Below are positions 1-11,622 of a stretch of 64,000 nt of DNA, one piece after another. Each line of letters starts with the position of its first letter. Within the stretch, counting starts at the first letter, position 1. Position numbers and translations under genes: made by a program. This stretch comes from Hemibagrus wyckioides. Its lineage: Eukaryota; Chordata; Actinopteri; Siluriformes; Bagridae. Where the stretch lies: the NCBI RefSeq assembly GCF_019097595.1, contig NC_080719.1, forward strand, positions 11,068,501 to 11,132,500, in the 5' to 3' direction. Below the pieces are notes generated by a model. The model was not told where the DNA came from. It made no database searches and worked only from the letters and a program-made list of their open reading frames with translations.

Positions 1-23
1 AAATTAAATGCTTATAATAACGA

Positions 24-24
<1 letters not shown>

Positions 25-102
<78 letters not shown>
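25..102. repeat. (TCTA)n microsatellite
   Basis: About 19 uninterrupted copies of a TCTA tetranucleotide. The translated open frame through it is pure repeat and not a gene. The same motif recurs as a longer array at 27,266-27,392. Confidence 0.97.
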
Positions 103-137
103 CCTGTTTTATGCCTTTGTATTTTCTTCTTCTTATG

Positions 138-228
<91 letters not shown>

Positions 229-245
229 ATATATACATATATATA
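138..245. repeat. (TA)n microsatellite
   Basis: About 100 bp of alternating TA with a few C or TT interruptions, starting about 35 bp after the TCTA array. The tract is self-complementary and could extrude as a cruciform. Tyr/Ile repeat reading frames on both strands are artefacts of it. Confidence 0.97.
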
Positions 246-857
246 GTAATTTTGCAATCTGAGAGTTTTTTTGTTGTGATCTGAGAGTTTTTGAGAGTTT
301 CAAGAGTTTCATATCAATGTTTTCAAATGCAGTCTGCCAGATTTTTTGGATGCATTTTTTCAAAATTATTTAAACACAGGTTCCATCTACAACACATCCA
401 CTCCCACAAGTGTTTGGAGGCTCAGCTGAAATATTTACTTATGATCTTTTAGAGCAGATAAAATCATATCACGGCCATCTTAAAATAAAGTTTAGCATTT
501 CACTTCAACCGGCACTCTGACAGCGTGCTATTAAAAACATCATGAGATAAACTGAGGTTTGGTGAGCGGAGAAAGCTTCAGCAGTGTTGTGTACTGTTGC
601 AGCAGGACATGAAATCGGTATATTTTACAGAAATAGACGCGTAATATTGAATTCAAAACTTCTATTAACGTCACCTTTCATCAATAAAAATATTTCTGAT
701 GGAAATAGAAATGCCAGAAATGTATCTGTAAAAAAAATACACACTGTTGTGTGTGTGTGATGTGTGTGTGTGTGTGTGTGTTGGCTATAATTCTACCAGT
801 CACTTGTGCAATGTCCCTTGTAGAAACTTCGTAATGTTTTCACATGGCTGACATTTA
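246..857. other. Unique AT-rich sequence
   Basis: No gene or recognisable mobile element seen. It holds one imperfect GT tract at about 745-782. Confidence 0.6.
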
Positions 858-1326
858 AGCTTCGTCCACATTACTCTGTAGATCTGAAAATGCGAAACGT
901 CTAAAAACCTTTTTATCATACCACCTATATGTAATAACCTAAGGAGTTTTTCCCTGCGTCATTTCTGTCAGGTGTTTATTTACTTCCCGTCTCTTTGGAG
1001 TGATGCGGCAATGTCGAGGAAAAGCCAGAAGTTTTTTAAATGGACAGAAAAGGCAGCAGCGCTGTTGCTGCGGGTAACCCGAGAATATAAAGTTGTTTGT
1101 TTTGAGTTGTATGGGTCACATCACTGCATCACATTAATAAAAATATGTAGTTGTTTTTTATAATTATCTCAGTTTTCTCAGTCCTCTATTAAATTGTGTT
1201 TTCACATTTATCCACTTGGGAGAGAGTTTTTGAAAAGCTCTATTTTCTTTGGACAGTAACACAGTGTCGATGTAGAAGGAAGGCCAAGATATCAAGAAAC
1301 TTATATGGATTAATGTGGACGTAGCC
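858..1326 (+). mobile_element. Short non-autonomous DNA transposon with inverted ends
   Basis: The left end (agcttcgtccacatta, from 858) is matched in inverted orientation by the right end (taatgtggacgtagcc, ending near 1,326), giving about 14 of 16 paired bases. The element is about 470 bp and contains a short open frame starting MSRKSQKFFKWTEK. Ends of the form GGCTACGTCCACA are familiar from fish cut-and-paste elements. PIF/Harbinger is my best guess because those elements carry a separate Myb-like gene, but I cannot identify a target-site duplication, so the superfamily is open. Confidence 0.6.
1011..1163 (+). pseudogene. Truncated Myb/SANT-like DNA-binding exon
   Basis: A short frame inside the inverted-repeat element encodes about 50 residues. 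The first 18 or so (KFFKWTEKAAALLLRVTREY) have the spacing of the first helix of Myb/SANT-like domains: an aromatic-K-W-T/S start followed by an amphipathic helix with L/V at heptad-like spacing and a final YK. The rest (VCFELYGSHH onward) does not look like the remaining helices, so the exon appears cut short by an internal deletion and read into non-coding sequence. I chose the start at 1,011 because the domain follows it directly; an upstream in-frame ATG at 972 adds no recognisable sequence. No function is expected now. Resemblance to Myb-like proteins of fish Harbinger elements is inference from pattern only. Confidence 0.4.
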
Positions 1327-3654
1327 TTGCGCTGTTGATCTGCTGCTCAAACATCTATACTGACCACCTCAGGAGAACAGACAGCGTCTTTACCTTTCTT
1401 CTTATTGTTACCGTTAACCTTATTGATTGTGCAACGGACTGAATATTTTTTGCTTGCCTTTATCAAATCCATTCAACAGATGTTAGCTATATTCTTGTCA
1501 AAAGTTAGTTGGAAAAGATCTGAACAAATCATATTTATCTCACATTAATGAATTCAAAATATTCTCCATTTGGCAGGACATGAAGACACTATACATCTCT
1601 CAAGCATCAAAATCGAGAGATGTGAGATGGGGTAAGGGGGCGGGGCTTCCAGGATGTAAGTTAAAATATTGGACAGGACAAAACACTGTCCATCATTCCA
1701 CACTGACATGTCAGTTGACTCATGTTCATGTTTGTTATGCTGTATTATTAAGTAATATCTTGTAACAACGTACTGCGATGTTAAAATTAAGAGCTTGCAC
1801 ACAAAATTTGTAAAGGTCAGCAGGTCTGGGTTTGTATCTGCAGTCCACATGCTGCTTAAATATTAAGCAACTAAGCAAAGCAAATAAACTGGGATTAAAG
1901 GATGGGGACAGTATCGAGCTGTGTGTGTGTGTGAATCTCAAAGTCTCATCTGTTGCTACAGTGTTTTCCTGGAATTCAGAGTTTAAAACGGTATTATGAC
2001 TTCTAATGAGATTTTATGAAACACGCTCTTTTGTGAATCTCACATGCTCTCCATTACTACAACAGTGCAAGACATTTATAAAGCCCACAGACGTCGAGTG
2101 TGCATTTTTTAAAGTGCATTTTTACCTAGATTGCAGTCTGATACGCTAGCTGATAAAATTCCATGAAGTTTTAGCTTCCTAATGTCTCCATCGCTGCTGA
2201 ATTCCAGAGCCGGTTTAAAGAACACAGCTCTGGATTTTGTTATTTGACTATAAACAGGCGTTTCATGGAAAATGAGGACGAGGAGGAGAAGGAGGGAAGG
2301 TTTGGCTCATGAGTAAAACTCCTCGACTGCGCTGCTAGTTTCTGACAGTGAAATTATTCAGTAATTAGAAGAAAGCCAGGTGCCGGGTGTGCCTTTGATA
2401 ATGTCTACATTCGGTCTGGATCCCTTTTTGAAAGGACCGTGACCGTATCGACCCGTGTGTAACGTCTCTTGGCCGCGTCGCAGGTAATTAAAGCGAAAAC
2501 AACGTCTCGCTCCAGCGTGCGTGTGCAACACACATCTGGAAATGTCAACACTGCGAGCGAGAGGAAAGGGAAAAAAGTGGACGCTTAAGATTAGGAAAGG
2601 GGAAAATTAGCCTCTAAATGAAACGCATTATAAAAAATGCCTCTCACTGTAGATGAGTATCAGAAGAAGAAGCCAAAGCCTTGAATCTTCTTTTGTTCAT
2701 TGTCTGGAAAGTCCAAGGCCTCCGTTTCACCAGCGCTCACTGCCTTTACTGAAGCAATTATAAGAAAAATAAAAACTGTGGAATGAGCCGATAGAGAAGA
2801 AACGCACACTTCCTAAAAAACACTTTAATTTGAGCGTTTAAAAATATCACTTCTTGTTACAATTCAGCTGTCAAGAAAAATGAAACGAATCAAGTTTATT
2901 TTTAGCAACTACCTATAAAGTAAAAATAAATCTTCTGCCGCTAATCTGCTAATACTTGTGAAGGAGCTCCCTAGAGTTCTGCTCCTGGCCCATTTCCCAT
3001 TATAATTTGCTTGCTTCCTCCTGGTCACTGAATTAATTTGAAAATTTCAATGCTATCAATTCATGATCTCCAGCTCTGTGTAAAGTCAGGCTTTGTTCAC
3101 AAGCTTCTGATGTTTTGCTCAGAGCAGATCTGTCTGTGTTTACGGTTCACATTCGTGACTGTAGGTGACCTGTATCTGTGTTTAATTTGAAGACACCTGT
3201 ATCCTGAAACACTCCACATGAGCACACTGATTTCTTGGACTGCTGTTTCATTGCATACCCTTTTAGTTCTGTTCAGTTTTGCATGAAGCGATTCTCTAAA
3301 TTTTAATAAATCACCAATTTTCTCATCACTGTACTGAAATGAAAAGACACCGATATCACCGTTGTTGTCTTTTTACACTGGATGACGATGAGGATGATGA
3401 TGATGAAGGCAGTGATATGTGCATGTGCATGATTTATGAACCAACTGTTCTAATTCAAAGTGCATGGTCATTATTCAGACATGTATTTAATCAAGGATCA
3501 TGGCTCAGGTCTGATTTGAAATGATTGCATTCCCCCCCCCTCACAAATCCTGAAACAAATCAGATCTGTGGGATATTTTGGCAGAAAATCCGATTTGTGT
3601 CACGTTATCCTGGTAATATGAAGAAAAATCCACCACAGCTACCACCGCATTCTG

Positions 3655-3656
<2 letters not shown>
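1327..3656. other. Mostly unique non-coding sequence
   Basis: No gene supported. Short frames here lack splice context or family resemblance. A more GC-rich block at about 2,160-2,560 is listed separately. A short Asp/Glu-rich frame near 3,339-3,524 comes from a gatgatgatg run and is probably chance. Confidence 0.5.
2160..2560. promoter_or_regulatory. Candidate conserved non-coding element
   Basis: This block stands out from its AT-rich flanks. It is free of simple repeats, has several CpGs (for example near 2,430-2,520) and homeodomain-type AATTA/TAATTA cores around 2,360 and 2,485. No reading frame of note covers it. Conservation cannot be tested from one sequence, so this is a composition-based guess. 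Confidence 0.3.

Positions 3657-3689
<33 letters not shown>
3657..3689. repeat. (TA)n microsatellite
   Basis: About 16 copies of TA without interruption. Confidence 0.95.
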
Positions 3690-3691
<2 letters not shown>

Positions 3692-4292
3692 CTTTTCACA
3701 GAGATTTATTTCATGTTTTGCAGTAATTGCTGTTAATTAAAGTTTTAAGACATTTGAAGAAAACTCTGTTATTATCTCTGAGCTCATGTCTTAAAACAGC
3801 TGATGTTCTCATTAGAACATTAACTGGACCTGAGTTCTAGCATTTGGAATGAAGCCCATAATAGCAGGATAATCAGAACATTATTAACACAGTGCAGTAT
3901 AGCGGAGGCATTTTCAAGTGTTTGTCAGATTTGTCTAATTTTCCGAGTGATGTAATTGTGCTGACTGTGTGATTGAAATTATTCAAACATATACACACAC
4001 ACACACACGCCTACCAAGATTCAACCACACTCATCAATCTACCACATGTTGGCACAGAATGATTTTTTCTGTAATAGATAACAGTGAAAATGATTTAACG
4101 CTAAGAAATAATATTCAGAATTCTCTTGATTCAACCACTTCAACTACTACTACTACTACTACTAATAAGAAGAAGAATAAGTTTTAAAGATTATATTTTT
4201 AATGTGTACAGATGACAGAAAACAAGGTTACAACTTACAAAGTGCTGAAACCTGCGACTCCTAGAAATATTAGCATCTTACAGAAAATGCCA

Positions 4293-4627
4293 CCATCCAT
4301 CCATCCATTGTTTATACCCGCTTTATTCCTAATTAGGGTCACAGGGATCTGCTGGAGCCTATCCCAGCACACATTGGGCAAAAGGCAGGGGTATACCCTG
4401 GACAGATCACCAGTCCATCACAGGGCCACACACTCCTATGGGCAATTTAGAATTATCAATCAACCTAATGCACACATTTTTGGACCATGGGAGGAAACCC
4501 ATGCAGGTACAGGGAGAACATCCAAACTCCACACAGAAAGGCCCCTGCCTGTTCGAACCCAGGATTCAAACCCAGGACCTTCTTGCTGTGAGGCAACAGT
4601 GCGAACCACTAAGCCACCACACTGCCC
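4293..4627 (-). mobile_element. tRNA-derived SINE, minus strand
   Basis: On the minus strand the element begins with a tRNA-like head: an A-box-like tggcttagtgg near 4,606-4,616 and a B-box-like ggtttgaatcc about 40 bp further. It continues through the widespread fish SINE body (tgtgtggagtttg, ggtttcctccc, ccctgtgatggactgg) and ends in an ATGG simple tail at 4,293-4,310. Two open frames on the plus strand are shadows of it. The same body recurs in the plus orientation at 20,395-20,735 and as fragments elsewhere. I do not assign a Repbase family name. Confidence 0.8.
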
Positions 4628-6189
4628 TAACCTTTATGTATGTTTTTATATTCATTTATGTGGCACATGTACTACACAAGTCCCTAAGACTGAGTTGCTA
4701 CTACAGATACGAAAACATATTAGACCAAGTGCATACATATAAACCTGTGAGTTTTACTACCAGAGCTGCTGTTGCTGCTGTCATAGAAAATTCCTCAACT
4801 CCTAATGACCAATAAGAGTCTTTTCTGTCCAGTCTTCATCAGCATTCAGTAAAAACACTATGATAAACCAAACAGGATCTCAATTAGCCCGAGAAATTGA
4901 TGCTGAATTAATTAGGAAATCTAATGTTAATGCACTCGCTTTAAGATGTAAGGAAAGTGCTGATGGAATGCAGTTTTAATACTCCTTCAACCATGGAGAA
5001 AATTAATACTTAGCTCTGTAGATGAAGCTTCGAACAACAAAGACGAACAGTTGTGTGTTTTATCAGTCACTGTTAGCATGTTATCATGGTCTGCGTGTGT
5101 TTTTATTTATTTTTTTTTATCAAGTTGTGTGTTATCACAAAGAACAAAAGCTCAGTGTGGCTCAGAGCTTCACAGTCAATGGGTCAGAGCCAAAGCCTGC
5201 TGGGATAATTGGTAGTGTGAGATTAACAAACCACACACACACACATACACACATACACACACACAGAATGGAGGGATTAATGTGCAACACTCTGCTGCGT
5301 GGCTGAATTCCTTCTACAGACTCAGCACTTTGTGCAATCAGTGAGCTGTTAAAGTGGCTCTGCACTAATTATGCATTTGATATGTTTATTTTATTTATTT
5401 ATTTTTTTGTATTGTGTGTCAATGTGACCTCTCTGTGCAGTGTGTTATTTCCCCCCAGTGTGCTAAACAATGAAATTCCACTAGCTTTGCAGAAACTTGT
5501 CAGCCAAACGAGTTTTTAGCCAAACGTTAGACTCCAAACATCACAAACTGGGAAATGTCCTCTTCCCAGCATGAGGAGTCCAGACGCTAAAGTTTCACTA
5601 GTGTAAACTCCGGGCTTTCTTTATTTTCAAAGCTGGGTTCAGAGCACAGGCATACACAGCGTTTAAAATGGGTGATCCATAATCATTAAATGAGAAATCA
5701 AGACAGGGTCAAAGGCAGGAAGAAGTACGAGCACTAAGATGAAACAACTGAATGTAAAAAACACACGTTTATGAAACTTCACACAGAAACCCAGAAGCAG
5801 CAGGGCATACAATGACAAATGAATTAAGCGCTAAACACAGAACAGGTACACACACTTGGGAAATACGCCAGTGATAAGAAAGAGGCGGGGGTAGCACTAG
5901 AGCAGAAACATACATGACACTGAAGACATAAGCAAATAAATCTAAAACACCATGCACTGTGCTGACAGATGACTTGGGGGGGAGATGAAGAGTGGGCGGA
6001 GTCTCGTCAGAGGGGCGGGGAAGCAGTATAATTATATAGGAGCATTCCATACGAATGGAAATGTGCTTTGATGAAACTTTATGAATCTAATCAATTCAAA
6101 TCAAATTTTTAAATGAATAACTCTGTTGCTAGGCAACTAACACATCAGCTGAGAATAACCTAGCTATAATATCTGAGAATAACAAGAGG
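4628..6189. other. Non-coding sequence, possibly an old repeat at about 5,570-6,050
   Basis: No gene supported. There is a CA tract at 5,232-5,266. The stretch 5,570-6,050 (purine-rich, with 'aagacagggtcaaaggcagg' and a gggcggagtc motif near its end) resembles widespread fish interspersed repeats in texture, but I could not find its ends or classify it. Confidence 0.3.
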
Positions 6190-6415
6190 ATGGTTGGTGG
6201 TAGCTCAACTGGTTAAGGTCGTTGCCCGGGCGATTGGGGTTCAAGCCCCAGCAATTCTAACCTGTCAACTGTTGGGCCCTTGAACAAGGCACCCAACCCA
6301 CCCTGGGGTGCTGCATCATGGCTGACCTGCGCTTTGACCCCAACTTCCATGGATGGTTTATGCAAAGAGAGAATTTCCATGTGCAGTAATGTATATGTGA
6401 CAAACAACGACAACT
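6190..6415 (+). mobile_element. tRNA-derived SINE, plus strand
   Basis: The A-box-like tagctcaactgg (6,201-6,212) and B-box-like ggttcaagcc (6,238-6,247) are spaced as in a tRNA. They are followed by the common fish SINE phrase ctgttgggcccttgaacaag and a tail rich in catgtgcagtaatgtatatg. The body differs from the SINE at 4,293, so it is a second family. Convincing target-site duplications were not found. Confidence 0.75.
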
Positions 6416-7263
6416 TAACAGGATAGCCCTTCATGTTGAATTTTCTAATGAAAATGAACATTCCTAATGAAAGTTTAAACATGCTACACTCTCTCTCTCT
6501 TTCTAAAGCTTCTCACTTCTCTGTTAATAAGGAAGTGGAAATGCGTCAAACGATTTTGTTCAGTTATCCTCAGAAGCACGTTGCTTTCGAACACTTTCAC
6601 ATTTTTTTAATCCTCGGTGAACTCGTCCTTGGAGAAATGCAGACAATGTTCATGCGCCGCTGGTGCTAACAGGTGCTAAACGGTCGCGTCATGGCGTCAG
6701 TGTCACCTCTGACCTCTGGTTCCACATGCGTGTTGTAGACCACACAAGCAGAGTACATGTGTCCCTCTACTGTAGCACACATGCTGTATGATTGGATCGG
6801 CTAAAACACTGTGCCATGATACATTAACAAAGCAAGAATTCATTTTTTCTCTGATATCTACAACAAAATAAATCATTTCCGCTTTTCACACTCGTTTTAA
6901 ATATAAGTAGTGATGAATCATTTTAGTGAATCACATAAATAATGAATCACCTGACTGCTCATACAGACATGATTTATAGGCTTTCAAGTAGGAAAGAAAA
7001 TCTGAATCAAATCCTGTTTAATGTGGAGCTGAGCTTTCCATGCACAAAAGAATGACTGTACTGATTCATATAAACATTAGAAACAAAACTCCACCCTGCT
7101 AGTCAGCATATTTGGGAGATTTACAGTCATGTCTAACAGTGAAGTGGACGTAAAGTGGACTTGAGTTGTGTCTTGCCTTGATGAGAATGAAATTTGCAGT
7201 TTAAAAGCATGAGCAAAGTTAAAAACGACATAAAATATACAACACTGACTGACTCAAACGAAT
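6416..7263. other. Unique AT-rich sequence
   Basis: Nothing beyond short chance frames is visible. Confidence 0.5.
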
Positions 7264-7810
7264 ACTTTTATTCTCTTGATTTGTCTGATTCTTTTAATTC
7301 TCCAAATCAGTTTAAATGACTCTTCTGATGTAACTGATTGAAAAGATTCCCCTGATTCTCTGGACTCTTATCATGCTCCTGATTCAAGTGATTCTCTTGA
7401 ATCAATTGAGTTTCCAGATTTCTTCTGATTTAATGTATTTTCCTGATCCGGCTAATTTTCTTTGTCAGTTTAATGATTTTTTTTATTCCTCATATTGTCA
7501 TGATTCTTCTTACTGTCTTGATTAGACTGATTTTTCTGATTCTCTTGATTTTACTGTCTCTTCTTATTCTTTTAGTTTGACTTGAAGATTAAAGAATCTT
7601 CAACAGATTTTCCGTATTTAACTAATCCTTCTGGTCCTACTGAGTTTCCAGTTTGGACGGTTTCTTCTGATTCAGTTTATTCTCCTGATTCAGCCAAGTC
7701 TCTGATACTCCTGATTGAACTAATTCTCCTGATTCAACTATTTCTCCTGTTTCACTTGATTCAATGGATGTCTTTCCTGATTCTCCTGATTGTCCAGTTT
7801 TGACCGATTC
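7264..7810. repeat. Degenerate minisatellite based on ctgattctcctgattc
   Basis: The words tgattctcctgatt, ctgattctcttgatt and ctgattcaagtgatt recur at roughly 15-18 bp spacing over about 550 bp, heavily diverged towards the left. A 73-residue leucine-rich frame through it is an artefact of the repeat. Confidence 0.6.
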
Positions 7811-8353
7811 TCCAGAACAGTGGGAAAGGTCCTGATCTGCACTGATCAGGGTGAGTGTACTATACAGTAAATATTTTTTAGTATGAGATCAGTGCATGTG
7901 AATTGGGACACGGATTTATTCTGACACTACAGCAGACGAAATGTCTTTTTTGAATTTATTGGATTCTAATAAACCTGAGAGACAGCTCAGTAAAATGACG
8001 CTGAACTCACTCTGTCCCTCTTTGGTGTTTTAAACCGTTCCGGACTTCAGCGTCTCTCCTGTGGTCTGGCGGCTTTATTGGGTTTTTATGGGCCGCTGTG
8101 TTTTCCTACAGTCCTGTCGCTGATACGGGTGAAATAAAAGCTTGTAGGGGTAAAAGTCAGCTGCAGTTTTACAGCTCCTCTACTGAAATAAAGAAAAAAA
8201 AAGGAAAGAAAGAAATTATAGAAAATGAGAGGGAACCAAAATTTAAACATGCTGAGTATTTTGATGATAAAACCATGCACACAGAAACTATTTCACATAT
8301 ACATCACACACATATCATGGTCCACATCATCATCCTACTCTGAAATCATTATT

Positions 8354-8356
<3 letters not shown>
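7811..8356. other. Unique non-coding sequence
   Basis: No gene or repeat supported apart from an A/G-rich run at about 8,188-8,230. Confidence 0.45.

Positions 8357-8389
<33 letters not shown>
8357..8389. repeat. (GA)n microsatellite
   Basis: About 16 copies of GA. Confidence 0.95.
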
Positions 8390-8393
<4 letters not shown>

Positions 8394-8505
8394 CTTCATC
8401 TGTGTTGGTTTAATTGCTTGGCTGTGTAATGGAGTCATTTGTAGGTATAAAAGTGTTATAAAGAAACCAGACCTCTGCTTTTACTCATCTTTATGCCACA
8501 CAAAG

Positions 8506-8674
8506 TGTGTGTGTGTGCGTGTGTGTGTGCATGTGTGTGTGTTTAATGATGTTTCAGGGTTATTTTACTGAGTTCCCACTTGCCTCAGCAGCTAATGAGA
8601 CGGATGAGGAAAGTGCTAAGTATTTTGAGGTTTATACTGTGTGTGTGTGTGTGTGTGTGTGTACACGTGTGTGT
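8506..8674. repeat. Two GT tracts
   Basis: Imperfect GT tracts at 8,506-8,541 and 8,639-8,674 are separated by about 100 bp of unique sequence. The Cys/Val-rich frames here are artefacts. Confidence 0.9.
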
Positions 8675-10189
8675 GTTTTGGCTCATATAGAAAATGCGGC
8701 ACCTCCTGACCTGAGAGGTTTAAACATGTGAAGGTTGTTTTAAACTTTATGAAGGAAAAATCGATGCTAATGAAACTGAAGTGTAGTGAATAAACAGTTT
8801 TATACTGTTTCTTATATGTAATGTAATATATAAAGGGTTTTATATTGTATATAATATAATACACTGATATGTTTCTAAAGATGAACTCTTAGGGTTTCAT
8901 CATGAAGATATTATGATGTTTATTTTATAATGAAAATCGATATTTTATCATATATACATGGTATGGTACAGGCTAAAGAGAAAGATTTAGGAAGTGTTAG
9001 GAAGCCTGAAGTTTATTAATTGTGTACTTCTGTGTTTAACAGATTTGTTTCCTCAATATGAAACATTTAAAATAAAAAATTGTAATAAATAACTTAGTAA
9101 TTTATTGATATTTTTTTCCAGTTTTATTTAAATTGTAAAAACATTTAATACAAGAATAAAATGTACGAATAAATAAATAAATAAATAAATAAATAATCCC
9201 TAGTTTCCCTAATCCTGAATGTTTCACTATTTCCCCTAACCTTTGTTTTTTTTTTTGTTTTTTTTTTTTACTGCAGTATAAATGTCCTCTTTTCTGTACA
9301 GACACCTGACATCATCTGAAACACAGACAAAAGCATTTCATTTATTTCATCATACAAACATTTAAATATTTTATTTAGCTGAGTGTGTGCAGTCAGTCTG
9401 AGTAAACTGAACAGGATGCTCGTGCTAACAAGCTAAATGCAATGGCCTCATTTCATGGGGAAAAAAAAAAACAATATCAGAGTGATGAAACTGAGAGTGA
9501 AGTTTAATGAAGCACTGAAGAGTTAAGTTAATGAAGAGTTCAGTTCCAGCTCACTGAGCATCACTTCACACAAAACCATTATAAACAGAAACAGACTCCA
9601 CTAAAGTTTAATACAGTTTATACTGCATTACTATAATACAGTGATGTTGAGCAAAGGGTTAACCCCTTAACAAAGCACACAATGGAGGATGGAAGCTCTG
9701 ACACTAGTAGATGTGTTCATTATAACACATTAACATTACATACCATGTTCTGTGTATTTATTTACTGCCCAGTGTATTTATCATTCTGTGTATATTTTGT
9801 ATTCTGTATTTACGCTTCGGTGTGTTTACAGTTGTGTTTGCACTTCATGTAGCCTTGTGTATTATTATCTGCTGTAACCTGGTCCTGGAGAAATGCCATT
9901 TCATTCCAAAGTATATGAGCGATATGGAGGAACGACAATAAAAATCCACTTGACTTTTGTTTCCATAGTAACAGCTCAGTCACAAACACTTCAGAGTCAA
10001 AACAGCTGAAACAGACAGAGCAGGAACTGACTTGTTTCACGGACGTTCCACAGCGTTAAAGGTAACTATAAACTAATATCTGAACTGAAAAGACATGACG
10101 TTTTTTAATAAATAAAATATATCAAATATCATAATATCGTATTAGAGGAGTAAAACAATAGAGGAAAAGAAACTTAGGAGTGGTCACAG
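8675..10189. other. AT-rich unique sequence
   Basis: Holds an AAAT run near 9,168-9,196 and a poly-T stretch near 9,247-9,270. No gene seen. Confidence 0.5.
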
Positions 10190-10430
10190 TGTGTGTGTGT
10201 GTGTGTGTGTGTAATATGGAAAGATCAGCATAAAGCTGAAATACTGGCTCGCATTCCACTCCAGATGTGTGTGTGTGTGTGTGTGTGAGTGTGATATGTG
10301 TGGGTCACGCTCTGTTCAGGAATGTCACACTCACTGGCACTTGACGCCACTGAGCTGTCACTATGACGAATGGCAGTGAAGCAGAAACTCACACACACTA
10401 CACCAAACACACACACACACACACACACAA
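10190..10430. repeat. GT tracts and an inverted CA tract
   Basis: GT tracts at about 10,190-10,213 and 10,266-10,287 face a CA tract at about 10,409-10,428, giving an inverted arrangement about 120-200 bp apart that could pair as a stem. Confidence 0.85.
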
Positions 10431-10731
10431 ATGAGCTCTTTATCAACGATTTATTTTAAACGGTGTAATGTATATATAACACCTAAATCAGGTTTGAGTG
10501 CTTGGGTGTGATGTTTACAGCTGATACACACTATGCATAAGTATTAATACGCTGTCCTGTGTAAACACACACACACACATACACCCACACACACACACAT
10601 CAGTTACCTTAAAAAACATGGCTGATTTGTTAAATTGACATCAACTTCCTTTAATGTATCAATCAATAAAAGGTACTCTCGGTCATAACTCAGACATTAT
10701 GCACCCTCACTCCTTACTTACACATTGCTTC

Positions 10732-10922
10732 ATGGACTGCATCCCAAATAACATCCTACTGTACTATACAGTGCAAAATAGTCTACTGTAATAAATCTAC
10801 AGATATAGAAGTCTTTTGTTCTGTGGCTTTTTGTCCCAAATCACAAAATGCAAATAAATAGTACATGAAAATAATATAACAAAGGTCCTACAGAGCCACA
10901 CTGTGGTTTGTGACACAGCCCA
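10732..10922. mobile_element. Small MITE with atgg(a)ctgcatcccaaa ends
   Basis: The left terminus atggactgcatcccaaa (from 10,732) is the near-complement of the right terminus tttgtgacacagcccat (ending 10,922). The interior carries the tactgtactatacagtgc and tagtctactg words typical of this fish element type. Fragments with the same termini or body occur near 12,215-12,235, 42,910-42,990, 58,275-58,375, 60,150-60,185 and 63,855-63,905. No clear target-site duplication found. Confidence 0.6.
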
Positions 10923-10990
10923 TCACCATTGCAGTAGAGAATACAGAGGGTCTACTCCTGTCTGTTCATGGGCCACACAAGGTAAATTAG

Positions 10991-11150
10991 TCAAAGAAGC
11001 TTTATTGTCACTTCAACCATATATAGCTGATGCAGTACACAGTGAAGTGAAACAACGTTCCTCCTAGACCAGAGGTGCTACACATTAACAAAGACAAAGT
11101 ACAGTGATGCAGACAAACATAGAGCTATAACATAGAGATAAAAAATTAAA
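10991..11150 (+). repeat. Interspersed repeat A, copy 1
   Basis: The words aagctttattgtcacttcaa, ccatatatagctgatgcag and tacacagtgaagtgaaacaa are shared with a second copy at about 42,535-42,790 at roughly 80-85% by eye. The class is unknown. The copy runs into a GACAA array on its right. Confidence 0.7.
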
Positions 11151-11246
11151 CTATAATTTAAAAATTAAAATTAAACTAAAAAATTTAACTATACTTAAGG
11201 TGCAGTCTTTAAGAACTAGACATACAACAGAAGTGCACAGGAAGAC

Positions 11247-11290
11247 GACAAGACAAGACAAGACAAGACAAGACAAGACAAGACAAGACA
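11247..11290. repeat. (GACAA)n pentanucleotide array
   Basis: Nearly nine copies of GACAA. Repeated VLSCL peptides on the minus strand come from it. Confidence 0.97.
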
Positions 11291-11622
11291 GTGCAGACAA
11301 ACAACATATAGGCCGAATTTGTGCAATGAACAAGACAATGTGCAAAGAACAGTGTATACAGTGATTGCAGATATTAAAGTGACACATGTAAACAGGATTA
11401 ATATAAATATATATAAATGTAAAGTGGCATGTGTGTGCAAACAGGACAATTTAGTGTGTGTGTGTGTGCCTGACTATGTCCAGCACAGATATTTATACGT
11501 GATATGGGAAAGAGCCGAATGAGACAGCTCATGAAAGAGTGTGCACTACATGTGCACTAGGATTTTACACTTAGTAGTCTATTGTGTGCTCTGATGCACA
11601 ATTTGATTGTAGCTTCTACACA

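Noticed and set aside
4212..4815. Two overlapping frames of 176 and 125 residues as genes
   Set aside because: They lie across a minus-strand tRNA-derived SINE whose promoter boxes and body are recognisable.
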